A stretch of 64,000 nucleotides of DNA from Sphingomonas hengshuiensis (GTDB lineage Bacteria > Pseudomonadota > Alphaproteobacteria > Sphingomonadales > Sphingomonadaceae). The notes beneath the pieces are model-generated. The model worked only from the letters and a program-made list of their open reading frames with translations, was not told the DNA's origin and made no database searches. Shown in pieces: positions 8,359-16,799 of this stretch (within the stretch, counting starts at the first letter, position 1; each line of letters opens with the position of its first letter). The stretch covers positions 2,666,001-2,730,000 of the forward strand of contig NZ_CP010836.1 of assembly GCF_000935025.1 (NCBI RefSeq). Reading direction: 5' to 3'. The translations under genes were made by a program, and so were the position numbers.

Positions 8359-10128
8359 TTACTCGAACGCATCGCCGACCGGCTGCCCGCCGACGAACAC
8401 CTGGCGACGCTCCACCTTGCGGACCTCGATCTGCCCAGCAGCATAAGCCTGCTTCTGCGCAGCGACGCGCGCCTTGGCGGCGTCGTCGGGCGCAACGGAT
8501 ATCCGAAGCTCGCGCGACGCCTCCAAGTTCCACTTTCCATCAGCCTGCCGCAGCGAATCCGTGTCATCGCACAGGCGGCCGAAGCGGCTGCCGAAGCAGG
8601 AATCGCGCAACAGCAGCGCAGAGTCGGCGCCCAGCAGGACGACGGTGCATCCCCACTCCTGCGCGACGCCGCATCGCGCCTGCGCGAGATAGTCGAGCAG
8701 TGCGTCGGGAATTGGAGGCGACCCGGCGGGCAGCACCCGGATACGCTTCGCCAGATCGGCGCGGGGTGGCATGGACTCGGCAACGCCCCAGCGGTTCGGC
8801 GCCTCGGTCGCCTGCATGGCGCGACGGCGGATTTCGGCATTGGCTGAACCGCGGAGCTTTGCGAGCGCTGCCCTGCCCGGCTCCCCAAAATCATAGGCCA
8901 GCGCGCGCCAGTCGAATGTCTCGGGCGTCAGCTTGCCCGCCTCCAGCCGCGCGACCTGATCGCGCGTCGAAATCGCATTGAAGCTCACCAGCGGCGTCGC
9001 CAGCACCAGCGCGACGCCACAAACCAGAAACGCCAGCGCGAGGTTCAGCGGGCGCACCCGCGCACCCCAGTTCAGCCGCCCCCAGGCCAGCGCGACCCAG
9101 TACGCCGCGCCGTACAGGCACGCGATCGCGACGAACACGATCGCCCATAGCCGCTGCGGCGTGAAGCCATATTGCCCAGTCCGCAGCGCAATCGCGATCG
9201 TCGCGAGCACCGCCAGCGGCAGGATCGTCGCCGCGAGCGCCATCGCGCCGAAGCGCAGCAGCGGAAAGCGCTTCTCCTGTTCGGGGGCATTGCCGATCAC
9301 GGCATTCGCCAGGATCAGCGCGCCGATCGCGCAGCTCAGCAGGATCGGCGTGGTCGCGCTCGTCGCGTCCCACAGCGCGTTCAGCCCGGTGAAGGGCAGC
9401 GCAAGCAGGAACAGCACCAGCCCCACCGCCAGCACTGGCGCCAAAACGCCCAGCACCGTCGCCACCACGCGCTGGAGCAGCCGTACGACGCCATCATTCT
9501 CGCGCAGCACCCCCAGCCCTGCCCCGAACGCCGCGCCGATCAGGGCGCGCCAGAACCAGTTCTTCTCCAGAAGCTCGCGCAGGAACTCGATCTTGATGAG
9601 CAGGAACAGCGATGCGAGCAGCCACGTCATCGCGAACACGATTGCGACGAACAGCCAGCACGCGCACCACAGCACGATGTTGGTCCAGGCATGGTCGTGG
9701 ACCACTGGATAGGGCGTGCGCACCGTGCCTTCGTCGCGCGCCGCCTGGAACAGCGGCGCCGCGATCGCCACTGCCAGCGCCAGGCTGACCATCCGCCACC
9801 CCTCGCCCGCGCTCCAGCCGCCGGGCGACCCGTTCCAATAGAGAACCAGCGCGCCGACCACCGCCATGACGAGCGCAAAGACGATCGACGCCCACCAGAG
9901 CCGCCGTTCGAGGGTAAAGCCGGTCAGGACCGCGCCCAGAAGCACGCCGGTCAACAGGCTGGCGTCGCGAGCGGACAGCGTGGCGTAGGCCTTGCCCAGG
10001 ATAAGATGCGCCAAAAGCCCGGCGCCAAGCCCGATCACGGCCAGCAGCACGGGGCGCAGCGGCCAGGGTTTCGCCGGCTCTTCGATCGGCGCAGGCTCCG
10101 TGGTTTCGTACCAGACGCTGTCGGTCAT
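8359..10128 (-). CDS. DUF4153-type polytopic membrane protein
   Basis: A 589-residue protein. The first ~380 residues contain about ten hydrophobic segments (for example VLLAVIGLGAGLLAHLILG, IVFALVMAVVGALVLYW, TILPLAVLATIAIAL); the last ~200 residues are soluble. The overall layout and motifs such as LPFTGLNALWDATSATTPILL match the DUF4153 family found in alphaproteobacteria. The function is unknown. The soluble tail has four cysteines (CGVAQEWGC, DSCFGSRFGRLC) that could form disulfides outside the membrane. It is transcribed divergently from the DUF3089 gene and lies upstream of gatC. Confidence 0.8.
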   Translation of the reverse strand: MTDSVWYETTEPAPIEEPAKPWPLRPVLLAVIGLGAGLLAHLILGKAYATLSARDASLLTGVLLGAVLTGFTLERRLWWASIVFALVMAVVGALVLYWNGSPGGWSAGEGWRMVSLALAVAIAAPLFQAARDEGTVRTPYPVVHDHAWTNIVLWCACWLFVAIVFAMTWLLASLFLLIKIEFLRELLEKNWFWRALIGAAFGAGLGVLRENDGVVRLLQRVVATVLGVLAPVLAVGLVLFLLALPFTGLNALWDATSATTPILLSCAIGALILANAVIGNAPEQEKRFPLLRFGAMALAATILPLAVLATIAIALRTGQYGFTPQRLWAIVFVAIACLYGAAYWVALAWGRLNWGARVRPLNLALAFLVCGVALVLATPLVSFNAISTRDQVARLEAGKLTPETFDWRALAYDFGEPGRAALAKLRGSANAEIRRRAMQATEAPNRWGVAESMPPRADLAKRIRVLPAGSPPIPDALLDYLAQARCGVAQEWGCTVVLLGADSALLLRDSCFGSRFGRLCDDTDSLRQADGKWNLEASRELRISVAPDDAAKARVAAQKQAYAAGQIEVRKVERRQVFVGGQPVGDAFE

Positions 10129-10266
10129 GATGGCTTCCCCCCGCTATCTCCGCCGAAGCATCCGCGCATGACATGCCCGCGTCAACGCGGTTGCGCATCC
10201 GGCAATCGTGCGCCACGGGAATGCGATTGCCACTCACGCGGTTTATGCTGCATTGCACAATGGAGA

Positions 10267-11376
10267 ATGGGCTTGGCCCGGAAGTTCCTATATGTCGTCG
10301 CAGTCCTGATCGTGCTCGCGCTCGCAGCCAGCTTTGCCTATCGCCTGTACGGCGTACAGCTCATGCGCCAGTTCATGGTGCCCGCGGGCGAGGTGGTAGC
10401 GCTGCCCCCCGCAGCAGCGGCGGACTATGCCCGCGCCGAACTGTGGATCGCGCGACCGGACAAGCCCGGCAACCCGGCATTGTGGACGCCCCAAGGCTAT
10501 AGCCCCGCTGCGGACCCCAAGGCGGCGGTGTTCTTCGTCCACCCCACCTCTTTTCTCGATACCAAGATGTGGAACGCGCCGCTCGACAATGCCGATGCAA
10601 ACGCCCGCGCCGCGCTGTTCCTGCGCGGGCAGGCGAGCGCGTTCAATTCGGTCGGCGCGATCTGGGCCCCGCGCTATCGTCAGGCGACCTTCGGCGCATT
10701 CCTGACCAGCAAGAAGCAGGCGCAACAGGCGCTCGACTTCGCGTATCGCGACGTCCTGGCCGCGTTCGACGCGTTTTTGGTCGAGGCCGGCGACCGCCCG
10801 ATCCTCCTTGCCGGACACAGCCAGGGGGCGCTGCATCTGTCGCGGCTGCTCGTCGACCGAGTCGCGGGCAAGCCGCTCGCGAAGCGGATCGTCGCGGCCT
10901 ATGTCGTGGGCTGGCCGGTATCGATCACTGCCGATCTGCCGCGCATGGGCCTGTCCGCGTGCGAGCGCCCCGACCAGACCGGCTGCATCCTGTCGTGGCA
11001 GAGCTTTGCCGAGCCCGCCGACACCGCGCTCATCATGGATACGTTCGACGCCACCACCGGCTTTACCGGCGCGTCGCGGGCGGGCACCGCGATGATATGC
11101 ACCAATCCGCTGACCGGCGCGGCGGGCGGCGCTGCTCCCGCAGAGGCCAATCTCGGCGCGCTGATCCCCGACCGCGATTTCCAGGGCGCGTCGCTGGCCG
11201 TGGGTCGCGTGCCCGCGCGCTGCGACGGGCGCGGCTTCCTGATGATCGGCAGCAACCCGCCCGAGCTGGGCCAATATGTCCTGCCGGGCAACAATTATCA
11301 TGTGTTTGACTACAGCCTGTTCTGGGCGAACATCCGCCAGGATGCCGAGCGGCGCATGGCGGCGTTCGGCAAGTGA
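10267..11376 (+). CDS. DUF3089 alpha/beta-hydrolase-like membrane-anchored protein
   Basis: About 369 residues from the ATG at 10267 ([20 protein letters not shown]). A longer open frame upstream is the shadow of the DUF4153 gene. One N-terminal membrane anchor (residues 5-25) is followed by a soluble domain with FFVHPTSF and the nucleophile elbow GHSQG near residue 180, as in DUF3089 and other serine hydrolases. The substrate is unknown. The stop overlaps the GTG of ruvX (GTGA), so the two are translationally coupled. Confidence 0.85.
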   Translation: MGLARKFLYVVAVLIVLALAASFAYRLYGVQLMRQFMVPAGEVVALPPAAAADYARAELWIARPDKPGNPALWTPQGYSPAADPKAAVFFVHPTSFLDTKMWNAPLDNADANARAALFLRGQASAFNSVGAIWAPRYRQATFGAFLTSKKQAQQALDFAYRDVLAAFDAFLVEAGDRPILLAGHSQGALHLSRLLVDRVAGKPLAKRIVAAYVVGWPVSITADLPRMGLSACERPDQTGCILSWQSFAEPADTALIMDTFDATTGFTGASRAGTAMICTNPLTGAAGGAAPAEANLGALIPDRDFQGASLAVGRVPARCDGRGFLMIGSNPPELGQYVLPGNNYHVFDYSLFWANIRQDAERRMAAFGK

Positions 11377-11834
11377 TAACCTCCGCCGCCGCCGATTTCC
11401 GCGCCGCCCTGCCCACCGGCGGGCGGTTGATCGGGCTTGATGTCGGGACCAAGACGATCGGCACCGCGCTGTGCGACGCGGGGTGGAGCTTCGCCAGCCC
11501 CGCGCTGCTGATCCGCCGGACCAAGTTCACCAAGGACAAGGCCGCGCTGGCCGAGCTGATCGCCGCGCAGCAGGTGGCGGGCATCGTCGTCGGCCTGCCG
11601 CTCAACCTCGACGGCACCGACAGCCCCCGCACCCAATCCACCCGCGCCTTTGCCCGCAACCTCGACGATATGGGCTTCCCGATATTGATGTGGGACGAGC
11701 GCTGGTCGACCGTCGCGGTCGAGCGCGTGCTGATCGAGCAGGACATGAGCCGCGCCAAACGCGCCGAGGCGATCGACAAGATGGCCGCCGCGCACATCCT
11801 GCAAGCCGCGATCGACGCGCTGGTGAATGCGTGA
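11373..11834 (+). CDS. ruvX: RuvX/YqgF family pre-16S rRNA nuclease
   Basis: A 153-residue RNase H-fold protein of normal length. Asp23 in [10 protein letters not shown], Asp108-Glu109-Arg110 in WDERWST and Asp135 in [13 protein letters not shown] are the expected acidic site residues. Members process the 5' end of 16S rRNA and were earlier annotated as Holliday junction resolvases. The start is a GTG that overlaps the stop of the DUF3089 gene by 4 bases. Confidence 0.93.
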   Translation: MITSAAADFRAALPTGGRLIGLDVGTKTIGTALCDAGWSFASPALLIRRTKFTKDKAALAELIAAQQVAGIVVGLPLNLDGTDSPRTQSTRAFARNLDDMGFPILMWDERWSTVAVERVLIEQDMSRAKRAEAIDKMAAAHILQAAIDALVNA

Positions 11835-11855
11835 GGCGAGCCCGCCGCGTTTAAT

Positions 11856-11922
11856 TTTCCATATTGGAAAGTTATCACTTGCCGAATCGGAAAATGACCG
11901 GCATTCCTTTCCATACTGGAAA
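11856..11922. promoter_or_regulatory. Three-copy TTTCCA-N3-TGGAAA operator array
   Basis: Two perfect 15-base palindromes, TTTCCATATTGGAAA (11856-11870) and TTTCCATACTGGAAA (11908-11922), flank a degenerate copy, TTGCCGAATCGGAAA (11879-11893). The array ends 17 bases before the start of a membrane-protein gene that is coupled to a winged-helix regulator. The most economical reading is that this regulator binds here and controls its own operon. Confidence 0.7.
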
Positions 11923-11939
11923 GTGAAAGGGACATACCG

Positions 11940-12389
11940 ATGACATTGAACCCCAACGAAGCCGAGGCGGCGCTCAACGCCGTTCGGGATGCGCGGCGCA
12001 AGATGGGCCGTAGCGGCAAGCTGGGCTGGATACACCATCTGCTGTACGGCGCCGTCATGGCCGGAATTATCCTGCAACTGGGCTTTGGCGGCTGGCGGCG
12101 CGTGTTCATCGTTGGCGCCACGATCGCTCTGGGCGTGCTGCTGTATCGGTGGCAACGCAACGCCACGGGGCGGTGGAATAATGGCTACCGGGCCGGACGC
12201 ACGCGCTGGGTCGCGGTAGGACTTCTGGCCGCGCTGGTCGCCATCCTGTTCGTAACCGCGCCCGTCGCCGAACCGGCACGACAGTTTCTGACCGTGTGGC
12301 AGGCCGCGCTCCTCGCTTTTGTCGTCGCGACGCTGGGCGGCTGGCTGTGGGACAAGGCGTATCGGGCCGATCTGGAGCGCGCGGCATGA
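11940..12389 (+). CDS. Small integral membrane protein cotranscribed with a winged-helix regulator
   Basis: A 149-residue protein. A charged N-terminal helix (residues 1-27, with NPNEAEAALNAVRDARRKMG) precedes four hydrophobic segments at about residues 30-48, 53-68, 86-106 and 118-138. This is typical of the small sensor or target membrane proteins paired with one-domain winged-helix repressors. A Shine-Dalgarno-like GAAAGGGA precedes the ATG. The stop overlaps the regulator's ATG by 4 bases. No enzyme motif is present and the function is unknown. Confidence 0.75.
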   Translation: MTLNPNEAEAALNAVRDARRKMGRSGKLGWIHHLLYGAVMAGIILQLGFGGWRRVFIVGATIALGVLLYRWQRNATGRWNNGYRAGRTRWVAVGLLAALVAILFVTAPVAEPARQFLTVWQAALLAFVVATLGGWLWDKAYRADLERAA

Positions 12390-12691
12390 GCGCCCCTGCC
12401 CTCGATCCTGTGATCCACGCCCCCGCCCGGCTACAGGCGTGCGCCGTCCTGTCCTCCGCCGACGAAGTCGAGTTCGCGCTGCTGCGCGACACGCTCGAGG
12501 TCAGCGACTCGGTGCTGTCCAAGCATGTGAAACAGCTTGAGGAGGCGGGCTATGTGAAGGTCCGCAAGGCCGCGATCGGCGGGCGTCAGCGGACCTGGCT
12601 CGCGCTCACCCGCGCGGGGAGCAAGGCGTTCGCCGGCCATGTGAAGGCGCTGCAGCAACTCGCGGCCGCCACGGTGCCGAGCGGCGAATGA
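12386..12691 (+). CDS. Winged-helix transcriptional regulator
   Basis: About 101 residues from the ATG at 12386, which overlaps the upstream stop (ATGA). The protein is a single winged-helix domain: EVEFALLRDTLEVSDSVLSK is the HTH, VKQLEEAGYV the recognition-helix exit, and KAAIGGRQRTWLALTRAG the wing. This is the layout of the one-domain 'winged helix DNA-binding' group related to MarR/ArsR. No ligand-binding domain is present. The three palindromes in front of the operon are its likely binding sites. Confidence 0.85.
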   Translation: MSAPALDPVIHAPARLQACAVLSSADEVEFALLRDTLEVSDSVLSKHVKQLEEAGYVKVRKAAIGGRQRTWLALTRAGSKAFAGHVKALQQLAAATVPSGE

Positions 12692-12748
12692 GATCGGGCG
12701 ACGGCGCGGGTTGCGCCGTCGCCGATCGGGGATTAGGCCGCGCTTTTA

Positions 12749-13738
12749 ATGCACGCATCCGATCACAGCCCCGCGGCGCAGCTTCCCGGCCGCGCCGCCT
12801 TCCCGCACCGGCATCTCACCGGCATTGCGGGCCTCCAGCCGCACGAGATCATTTTCCTCCTCGACGAGGCGGAGCAATGGGTCGAGGTCAACCGCACCCG
12901 CGCCAAGAGCGACAAGAGGCTGGAGGGCATCACCCAGATCAATGCCTTTTTCGAGAACAGCACGCGGACTTTGCTGTCGTTCGAAATCGCGGGCAAGCGG
13001 CTGGGCGCCGATGTGGTCAACATGCAGGTCGGCCAGTCGAGCGTGAAGAAGGGCGAGACCCTGCTCGATACCGCCGCGACGCTCAATGCGATGCGATCGG
13101 ACGTGATCGTGATCCGCCATGGCAGCTCGGGCGCCGTCGCGCTGATCGCCGACAAGGTCGATTGCCCGGTCCTCAACGCCGGCGATGGCTGGCACGAACA
13201 CCCCACCCAGGCGCTGCTCGACGCGCTCACCATCCGCAGGCGCCGGGGCAGCGTGGCGGGGCAGCGCGTGGTGATCTGCGGCGACATCCTGCATAGCCGC
13301 GTCGCCCGCTCGAACATGCTCGCGCTCACCGCGCTGGCCGCCGAAGTGCGCGTCGTCGCCCCCTCCACGCTGATGCCCGCCGCGATCGAGCGGATGTACG
13401 TCACGCCGTTCACCGATTTCGATGCCGCGCTGGAGGGGGCAGACGTCGTGATGATGCTGCGCGTCCAGAATGAGCGGATGTCGGGCGGGTATATCCCCTC
13501 CACTCGCGAGTTTCACATGCGCTACGGCCTCACCCCCGAGCGGTTGTCCCGCGCCGCGCCCGATGCGCTGGTGATGCACCCCGGCCCGATGAATCGCGGC
13601 GTGGAGATCGATTCGAGCGTAGCGGACGACCCCGAACGCAGCGCGATCACCGAACAGGTGGAGATGGGCGTCGCCGTCCGCATGGCGTGCCTCGACGTGC
13701 TGACCCGCGCCAGCCGCGGCGTGGAGGGCTGGGCATGA
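12749..13738 (+). CDS. pyrB: Aspartate carbamoyltransferase catalytic subunit
   Basis: A 329-residue enzyme that joins carbamoyl phosphate and aspartate in pyrimidine synthesis. It carries the carbamoyl-phosphate loop [24 protein letters not shown], and the C-terminal [11 protein letters not shown]. It opens with an Ala/Pro-rich stretch before [12 protein letters not shown]. Its stop overlaps the start of the PyrC-like gene by 4 bases. In organisms with this gene pair, PyrB needs the inactive PyrC partner to assemble, and the sequence of the partner here agrees with that. Confidence 0.96.
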   Translation: MHASDHSPAAQLPGRAAFPHRHLTGIAGLQPHEIIFLLDEAEQWVEVNRTRAKSDKRLEGITQINAFFENSTRTLLSFEIAGKRLGADVVNMQVGQSSVKKGETLLDTAATLNAMRSDVIVIRHGSSGAVALIADKVDCPVLNAGDGWHEHPTQALLDALTIRRRRGSVAGQRVVICGDILHSRVARSNMLALTALAAEVRVVAPSTLMPAAIERMYVTPFTDFDAALEGADVVMMLRVQNERMSGGYIPSTREFHMRYGLTPERLSRAAPDALVMHPGPMNRGVEIDSSVADDPERSAITEQVEMGVAVRMACLDVLTRASRGVEGWA

Positions 13739-14955
13739 AGACCGCGTTCCTCAATGCCGAGCTGGTCTGCCCCAAAAGCGGCGTGTCGCGCGGCGACCTG
13801 TTGGTCGAGGGCGACACGATCGCCGCGATCGGCAGCTTCGAAATCCCCAGCGATGCGCAGCGGATCGAACTGGGCGGCAAGACGCTGGCGCCTGCCCTTG
13901 TCGATCTGGGCGTGTTCGCAGTCGACAAGGCGGCGTGCCAGGCGGGCGGGATCGCGCGTGTCGGGCTGATGCCCGATCAGTCGCCGGTGCTCGACGATCC
14001 CGGTATCGTCCGCCGCGCCGCGCTGAGCGGCAAGCCGGTGCTGTGGGTCCACCCGATCGCAGCGGCGACGCGCGCGCTGGAGGGGCAGGACCTCGCCGAA
14101 ATGGCGATCAACGCGAGCGCCGGCGCCCGCGCAGTCGCCACCGGGCGCGGCTGGATCGCGTCGTCAGGGATGATGCGCAAGGTGCTGGTCTATGCCCGCG
14201 ACTGCGACCTGACCGTCGTCGCCCATGCCGAGGATGGCGGGCTGACCGACGGCACCGTCGCGACCGAGGGCGAGACCGCGACTCGCCTCGGCCTGCCCGC
14301 CGCCCCCGCCATCGCCGAGGCGCTGGCGATCGCGCGCGACCTGATGCTCGCCGAGGAAACCGGCGCACGGCTCCATTTCCGGCAGGTGACGACGGCAGCA
14401 GGCTTCGACCTCATCCGCGCCGCCAAGCGCCGGGGCGTGGCCGTGACCTGTGGCATCACCCCCGCGCACCTGCTGCTCTCCGACATCGCGACCAGCGATT
14501 TCCGCACCTATGCCCATCTCTCGCCCCCCTTGCGCGACGAGAGCGACCGGCAGGCGGCGCTGGCGGCGGTGCGCGACGGTACGATCGACGTGATCGCATC
14601 GGGCCATGACCCGCGCGGGCCGGAGGCAAAGCGCCTGCCCTTCACCGACTCGCAGCCCGGCATGTCGGGCGCGGGCACGCTGCTCGCGCTGTCGCTGGGG
14701 CTGGTGCGCGACGGGCTGATCCCGATCGAGCGTCTGTTCGCGCTGCTCGCGGCGAACCCGGCGCGCATCCTGGGGCTGGAGACCGGGACGCTGGGCGTGG
14801 GAATGCCCGCCGACCTGGTGGTGCTCGATCCCGGCGCGCCGTGGCAGATCGATGCGGTGCGGATGGCGGGGCGTGCCGGCAACACCCCGTTCGACCGGCT
14901 GCCGGTGCAGGGGAAGGTGCTGGGGCTGTATAAGGGCGGCGCGCCGATCGGGTAG
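13735..14955 (+). CDS. pyrC: PyrC'-type dihydroorotase-like protein lacking the metal site
   Basis: About 406 residues from the ATG at 13735 that overlaps the pyrB stop. The fold is that of a dihydroorotase/amidohydrolase (start [12 protein letters not shown], end [15 protein letters not shown]), but the zinc ligands are missing. The HxH expected after LAPALVD is replaced by LGVF near residue 58; the HVS histidine is Gln217 (LHFRQVTT); and the TDHAPH aspartate is gone (SGHDPRGP at 289-296). Only His164 in HAEDGGL remains. Such PyrC' proteins are known from Pseudomonas as structural partners of PyrB. A catalytic dihydroorotase must be encoded elsewhere. Confidence 0.88.
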   Translation: MKTAFLNAELVCPKSGVSRGDLLVEGDTIAAIGSFEIPSDAQRIELGGKTLAPALVDLGVFAVDKAACQAGGIARVGLMPDQSPVLDDPGIVRRAALSGKPVLWVHPIAAATRALEGQDLAEMAINASAGARAVATGRGWIASSGMMRKVLVYARDCDLTVVAHAEDGGLTDGTVATEGETATRLGLPAAPAIAEALAIARDLMLAEETGARLHFRQVTTAAGFDLIRAAKRRGVAVTCGITPAHLLLSDIATSDFRTYAHLSPPLRDESDRQAALAAVRDGTIDVIASGHDPRGPEAKRLPFTDSQPGMSGAGTLLALSLGLVRDGLIPIERLFALLAANPARILGLETGTLGVGMPADLVVLDPGAPWQIDAVRMAGRAGNTPFDRLPVQGKVLGLYKGGAPIG

Positions 14956-15008
14956 CAGGGCGTGGGGACGGGAAAAGTGGAAGCGGGCGTTTGAGATCGT
15001 CAGTAATT

Positions 15009-15395
15009 CTAAAACTGTAGACAGGTACTAAAATCATGGACGGCCCTGTCATTAGGGCGGCGACCATCGTTGATCACCTCAAGCTCCAATCCAGACAGCA
15101 CGAACTCCACCGACTTGTGCAGGCGCTCTTTGTCCCAATCTGGATGGCGAGCCTGAATGAGCTTGAGTAGTTGGGAAATCGCTCGTGATCGTCGCGGGCC
15201 GCAATAGCGGGTTAATTGCCCGTAATAGACAATCGTAGGCGCAGTCCGATCTGGCATTTGATCAGGGTCAGCGTCCGCGCCACCCTCTGCGCGGATGCAA
15301 GAAATATATGCTCCTACATCCCCTCGGCGAAAGCTATCGGGAAAATCAGTCTCAGATATTTGTATGACGGCGATCATCAGCGGCAGAGCAATCAT
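15009..15395 (-). CDS. Protein of unknown function, island-like
   Basis: A 128-residue frame with a short hydrophobic N-terminus (MIALPLMIAVIQI) and then polar sequence with a cysteine in SCIRAEGG and another in RYCGPRR. The DNA has noticeably lower GC and different codon use from the pyr genes. It lies in a disturbed region between the pyrimidine genes and an IS110 element, where conserved housekeeping genes would be expected. No family is recognised. The gene is probably real, since the frame is intact and the composition protein-like. Confidence 0.45.
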   Translation of the reverse strand: MIALPLMIAVIQISETDFPDSFRRGDVGAYISCIRAEGGADADPDQMPDRTAPTIVYYGQLTRYCGPRRSRAISQLLKLIQARHPDWDKERLHKSVEFVLSGLELEVINDGRRPNDRAVHDFSTCLQF

Positions 15396-15479
15396 ACCCT
15401 CTCCTCAAACAACGAGAAGACTGCGCCAGCAAAGTACATGATGTCCAGTATGGTGGAGTTGTCGTTATTTGATCCTCAC

Positions 15480-15512
15480 CCGCCAGGGGGAGGTGGCGCC
15501 GAAGGCGACGGA
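15480..15512. repeat. Left half of a large palindromic repeat split by the IS110 element
   Basis: CCGCCAGGGGGAGGTGGC (15480-15497) is the exact reverse complement of 16716-16733 on the other side of the IS. The unit continues GCCGAAGGCGACGGAG. Together with the right half it would form one palindromic element of about 100 bp. Confidence 0.8.
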
Positions 15513-15528
15513 GCGACTATCTGGTTTG

Positions 15529-16461
15529 TCAAAGGGCATGGGCTATTTGCGCGCGTGCATCGCGGGCTTTTGCGTTGAGCCTGACGAGTAATTTTCGTGC
15601 GAGAGCGATGCGGACGACCATCTTCGCCTTGCCCTGTGCGAGCAGCCGGTCGCGGAAGCTGGCGAGATCGTCGTCGTATTTTCTGGCGACGTCGGCGACG
15701 AGGTAGAGGATCGATCGGACGGAAGGCCTTCCACCCCGAACGCGGCGCCGGCCATTGCGCTGTCCGCTGTCGTTGGCGAGGGGAGCAAGGCCCGCGAGCT
15801 TGGCGATTGCCTTGTTCGAGAGGGTGCCGAGTTCCGGCAGGTCGGCGAGCAGAACGGCAACGGTTCTGTCGGCAAGGCCCTTGATCGAACGAATGGTCTT
15901 GTCGAGTTCGGCCCAGAGCGGATCGGCGGTGATCAGCGCCGCGATCTGGGCTGCAAGCGCCTTGGTCTGGCGGTTGAAAAAGGCAATCGCCTCCTTCAGG
16001 CTCGCCAATGCGGTGGGCTCACTGGTGCTGTGCAGCCGCTGCTTCTGGACCGAGAGATCGGCGGTAACCTGGCGTAATCTGGCCGTAAGTGCCGTCAGCC
16101 GGCGCTGATCCTCAGACGGCGGAGGCGTGGCGACCAGCTGTCTGGCATCGGCATAACCGGCGATCATCTCGGCATCGATGCGATCTGTCTTCTCCAGATT
16201 GCCCATCGCGTCGGCGAAGCTGCGGACGGCCCTGGGGTTGGCGATGGCGCAGGGCTGACCCTGCTTCCACAGCGCCAGGAAGGCAGCTTGCTCAACACCT
16301 CCCGACGCCTCCATCACGACCAGTTCGACACTGTGTTCGCGGCAGAAGGCGAGCAGTTGCGCGACGCCTTCTGCCGTGTTGGCGAAACGCTGATATCGTC
16401 CGGCGGACCAGCTATCGAGCCAGGCTTTGGAAACATCCACTCCACAAAGGTTGCGCATCAC
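15529..16461 (-). CDS. IS110-family transposase (RNA-guided DEDD recombinase)
   Basis: A 310-residue protein with both family domains. The N-terminal RuvC-like DEDD domain has GVDVSK (first Asp), VVMEASGG (Glu) and KTDRIDAEMIA (Asp pair). The C-terminal IS116/IS110/IS902 domain has IKGLADRTVAVLLADLPELG, KLAGLAPLANDSG and GGRPSVRSILY, which includes the serine used as nucleophile in IS621. The frame is complete, so the element could be active. The start may be the first or second ATG. Confidence 0.95.
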   Translation of the reverse strand: MMRNLCGVDVSKAWLDSWSAGRYQRFANTAEGVAQLLAFCREHSVELVVMEASGGVEQAAFLALWKQGQPCAIANPRAVRSFADAMGNLEKTDRIDAEMIAGYADARQLVATPPPSEDQRRLTALTARLRQVTADLSVQKQRLHSTSEPTALASLKEAIAFFNRQTKALAAQIAALITADPLWAELDKTIRSIKGLADRTVAVLLADLPELGTLSNKAIAKLAGLAPLANDSGQRNGRRRVRGGRPSVRSILYLVADVARKYDDDLASFRDRLLAQGKAKMVVRIALARKLLVRLNAKARDARAQIAHAL

Positions 16462-16690
16462 GGTAACCTGCCTTGTCTGTGCGATTGAGAATCAACCGAC
16501 TGTTCGGTCGTGCGTGACAACGGCGATGATCCCAGGCTCCGTCGCGGTGAGCACCTGAGGGGGAACGGGCGACATCGCCGCCACGCCGGTGTGGGTGGCC
16601 ACCCACACCGGCGCTCAGTCGCTTCCAGCAGAAACGAGCCGTGCTCGTCCAGATACAAGGGGGCGGACGCACGAACGACGCGATGTGCTT
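16462..16690 (-). ncRNA. Candidate bridge RNA region of the IS110 element
   Basis: This is the noncoding end upstream of the transposase. It holds a perfect 30-bp palindrome (16584-16613) and other paired stretches. One 10-base segment (16536-16545, GCTCCGTCGC) is the exact reverse complement of the chromosomal flank at 15505-15514. On the minus-strand RNA this reads GCGACGGAGC and would pair with one strand of the flank, the role of a target guide. The RNA ends and fold were not computed. Confidence 0.45.
16584..16613. repeat. Perfect 30-bp palindrome in the IS110 noncoding end
   Basis: The arms CGCCGGTGTGGGTGG and CCACCCACACCGGCG meet with no loop. As RNA it would form a very stable hairpin within the candidate bridge RNA; as DNA it could be a recombinase recognition or cruciform site. 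Confidence 0.9.
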
Positions 16691-16745
16691 CCTCCCCCAC
16701 CGTCAGGCTGCGCCTGCCACCTCCCCCTGGCGGGGAAGGATCCTA
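16688..16745. repeat. Right half of the palindromic repeat split by the IS110 element
   Basis: The half includes CCTCCCCCACCGTCAGGCTG and then the arm GCCACCTCCCCCTGGCGG (16716-16733), complementary to the left half at 15480-15497. Both outer ends carry a related GATCCT/AGGATC extension, supporting a single original element. Confidence 0.8.
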
Positions 16746-16799
16746 AGACAGGCGCCACTACCGGCGTGATCGCGCAACGTTATCTAGCCCAGCCCCGCC

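Larger units (their letters stand above)
15513..16690 (-). mobile_element. IS110-family insertion sequence
   Basis: The element spans roughly 1.18 kb: a short end (about 16 bases) after the transposase stop, the transposase gene, and a long noncoding end (about 230 bases) in front of it. This matches the IS110 group, which carries the bridge RNA upstream of the transposase. Boundaries are set where the two halves of the interrupted palindrome end and are good to a few bases only. No terminal inverted repeats or target duplication are evident, as usual for the family. Confidence 0.75.
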
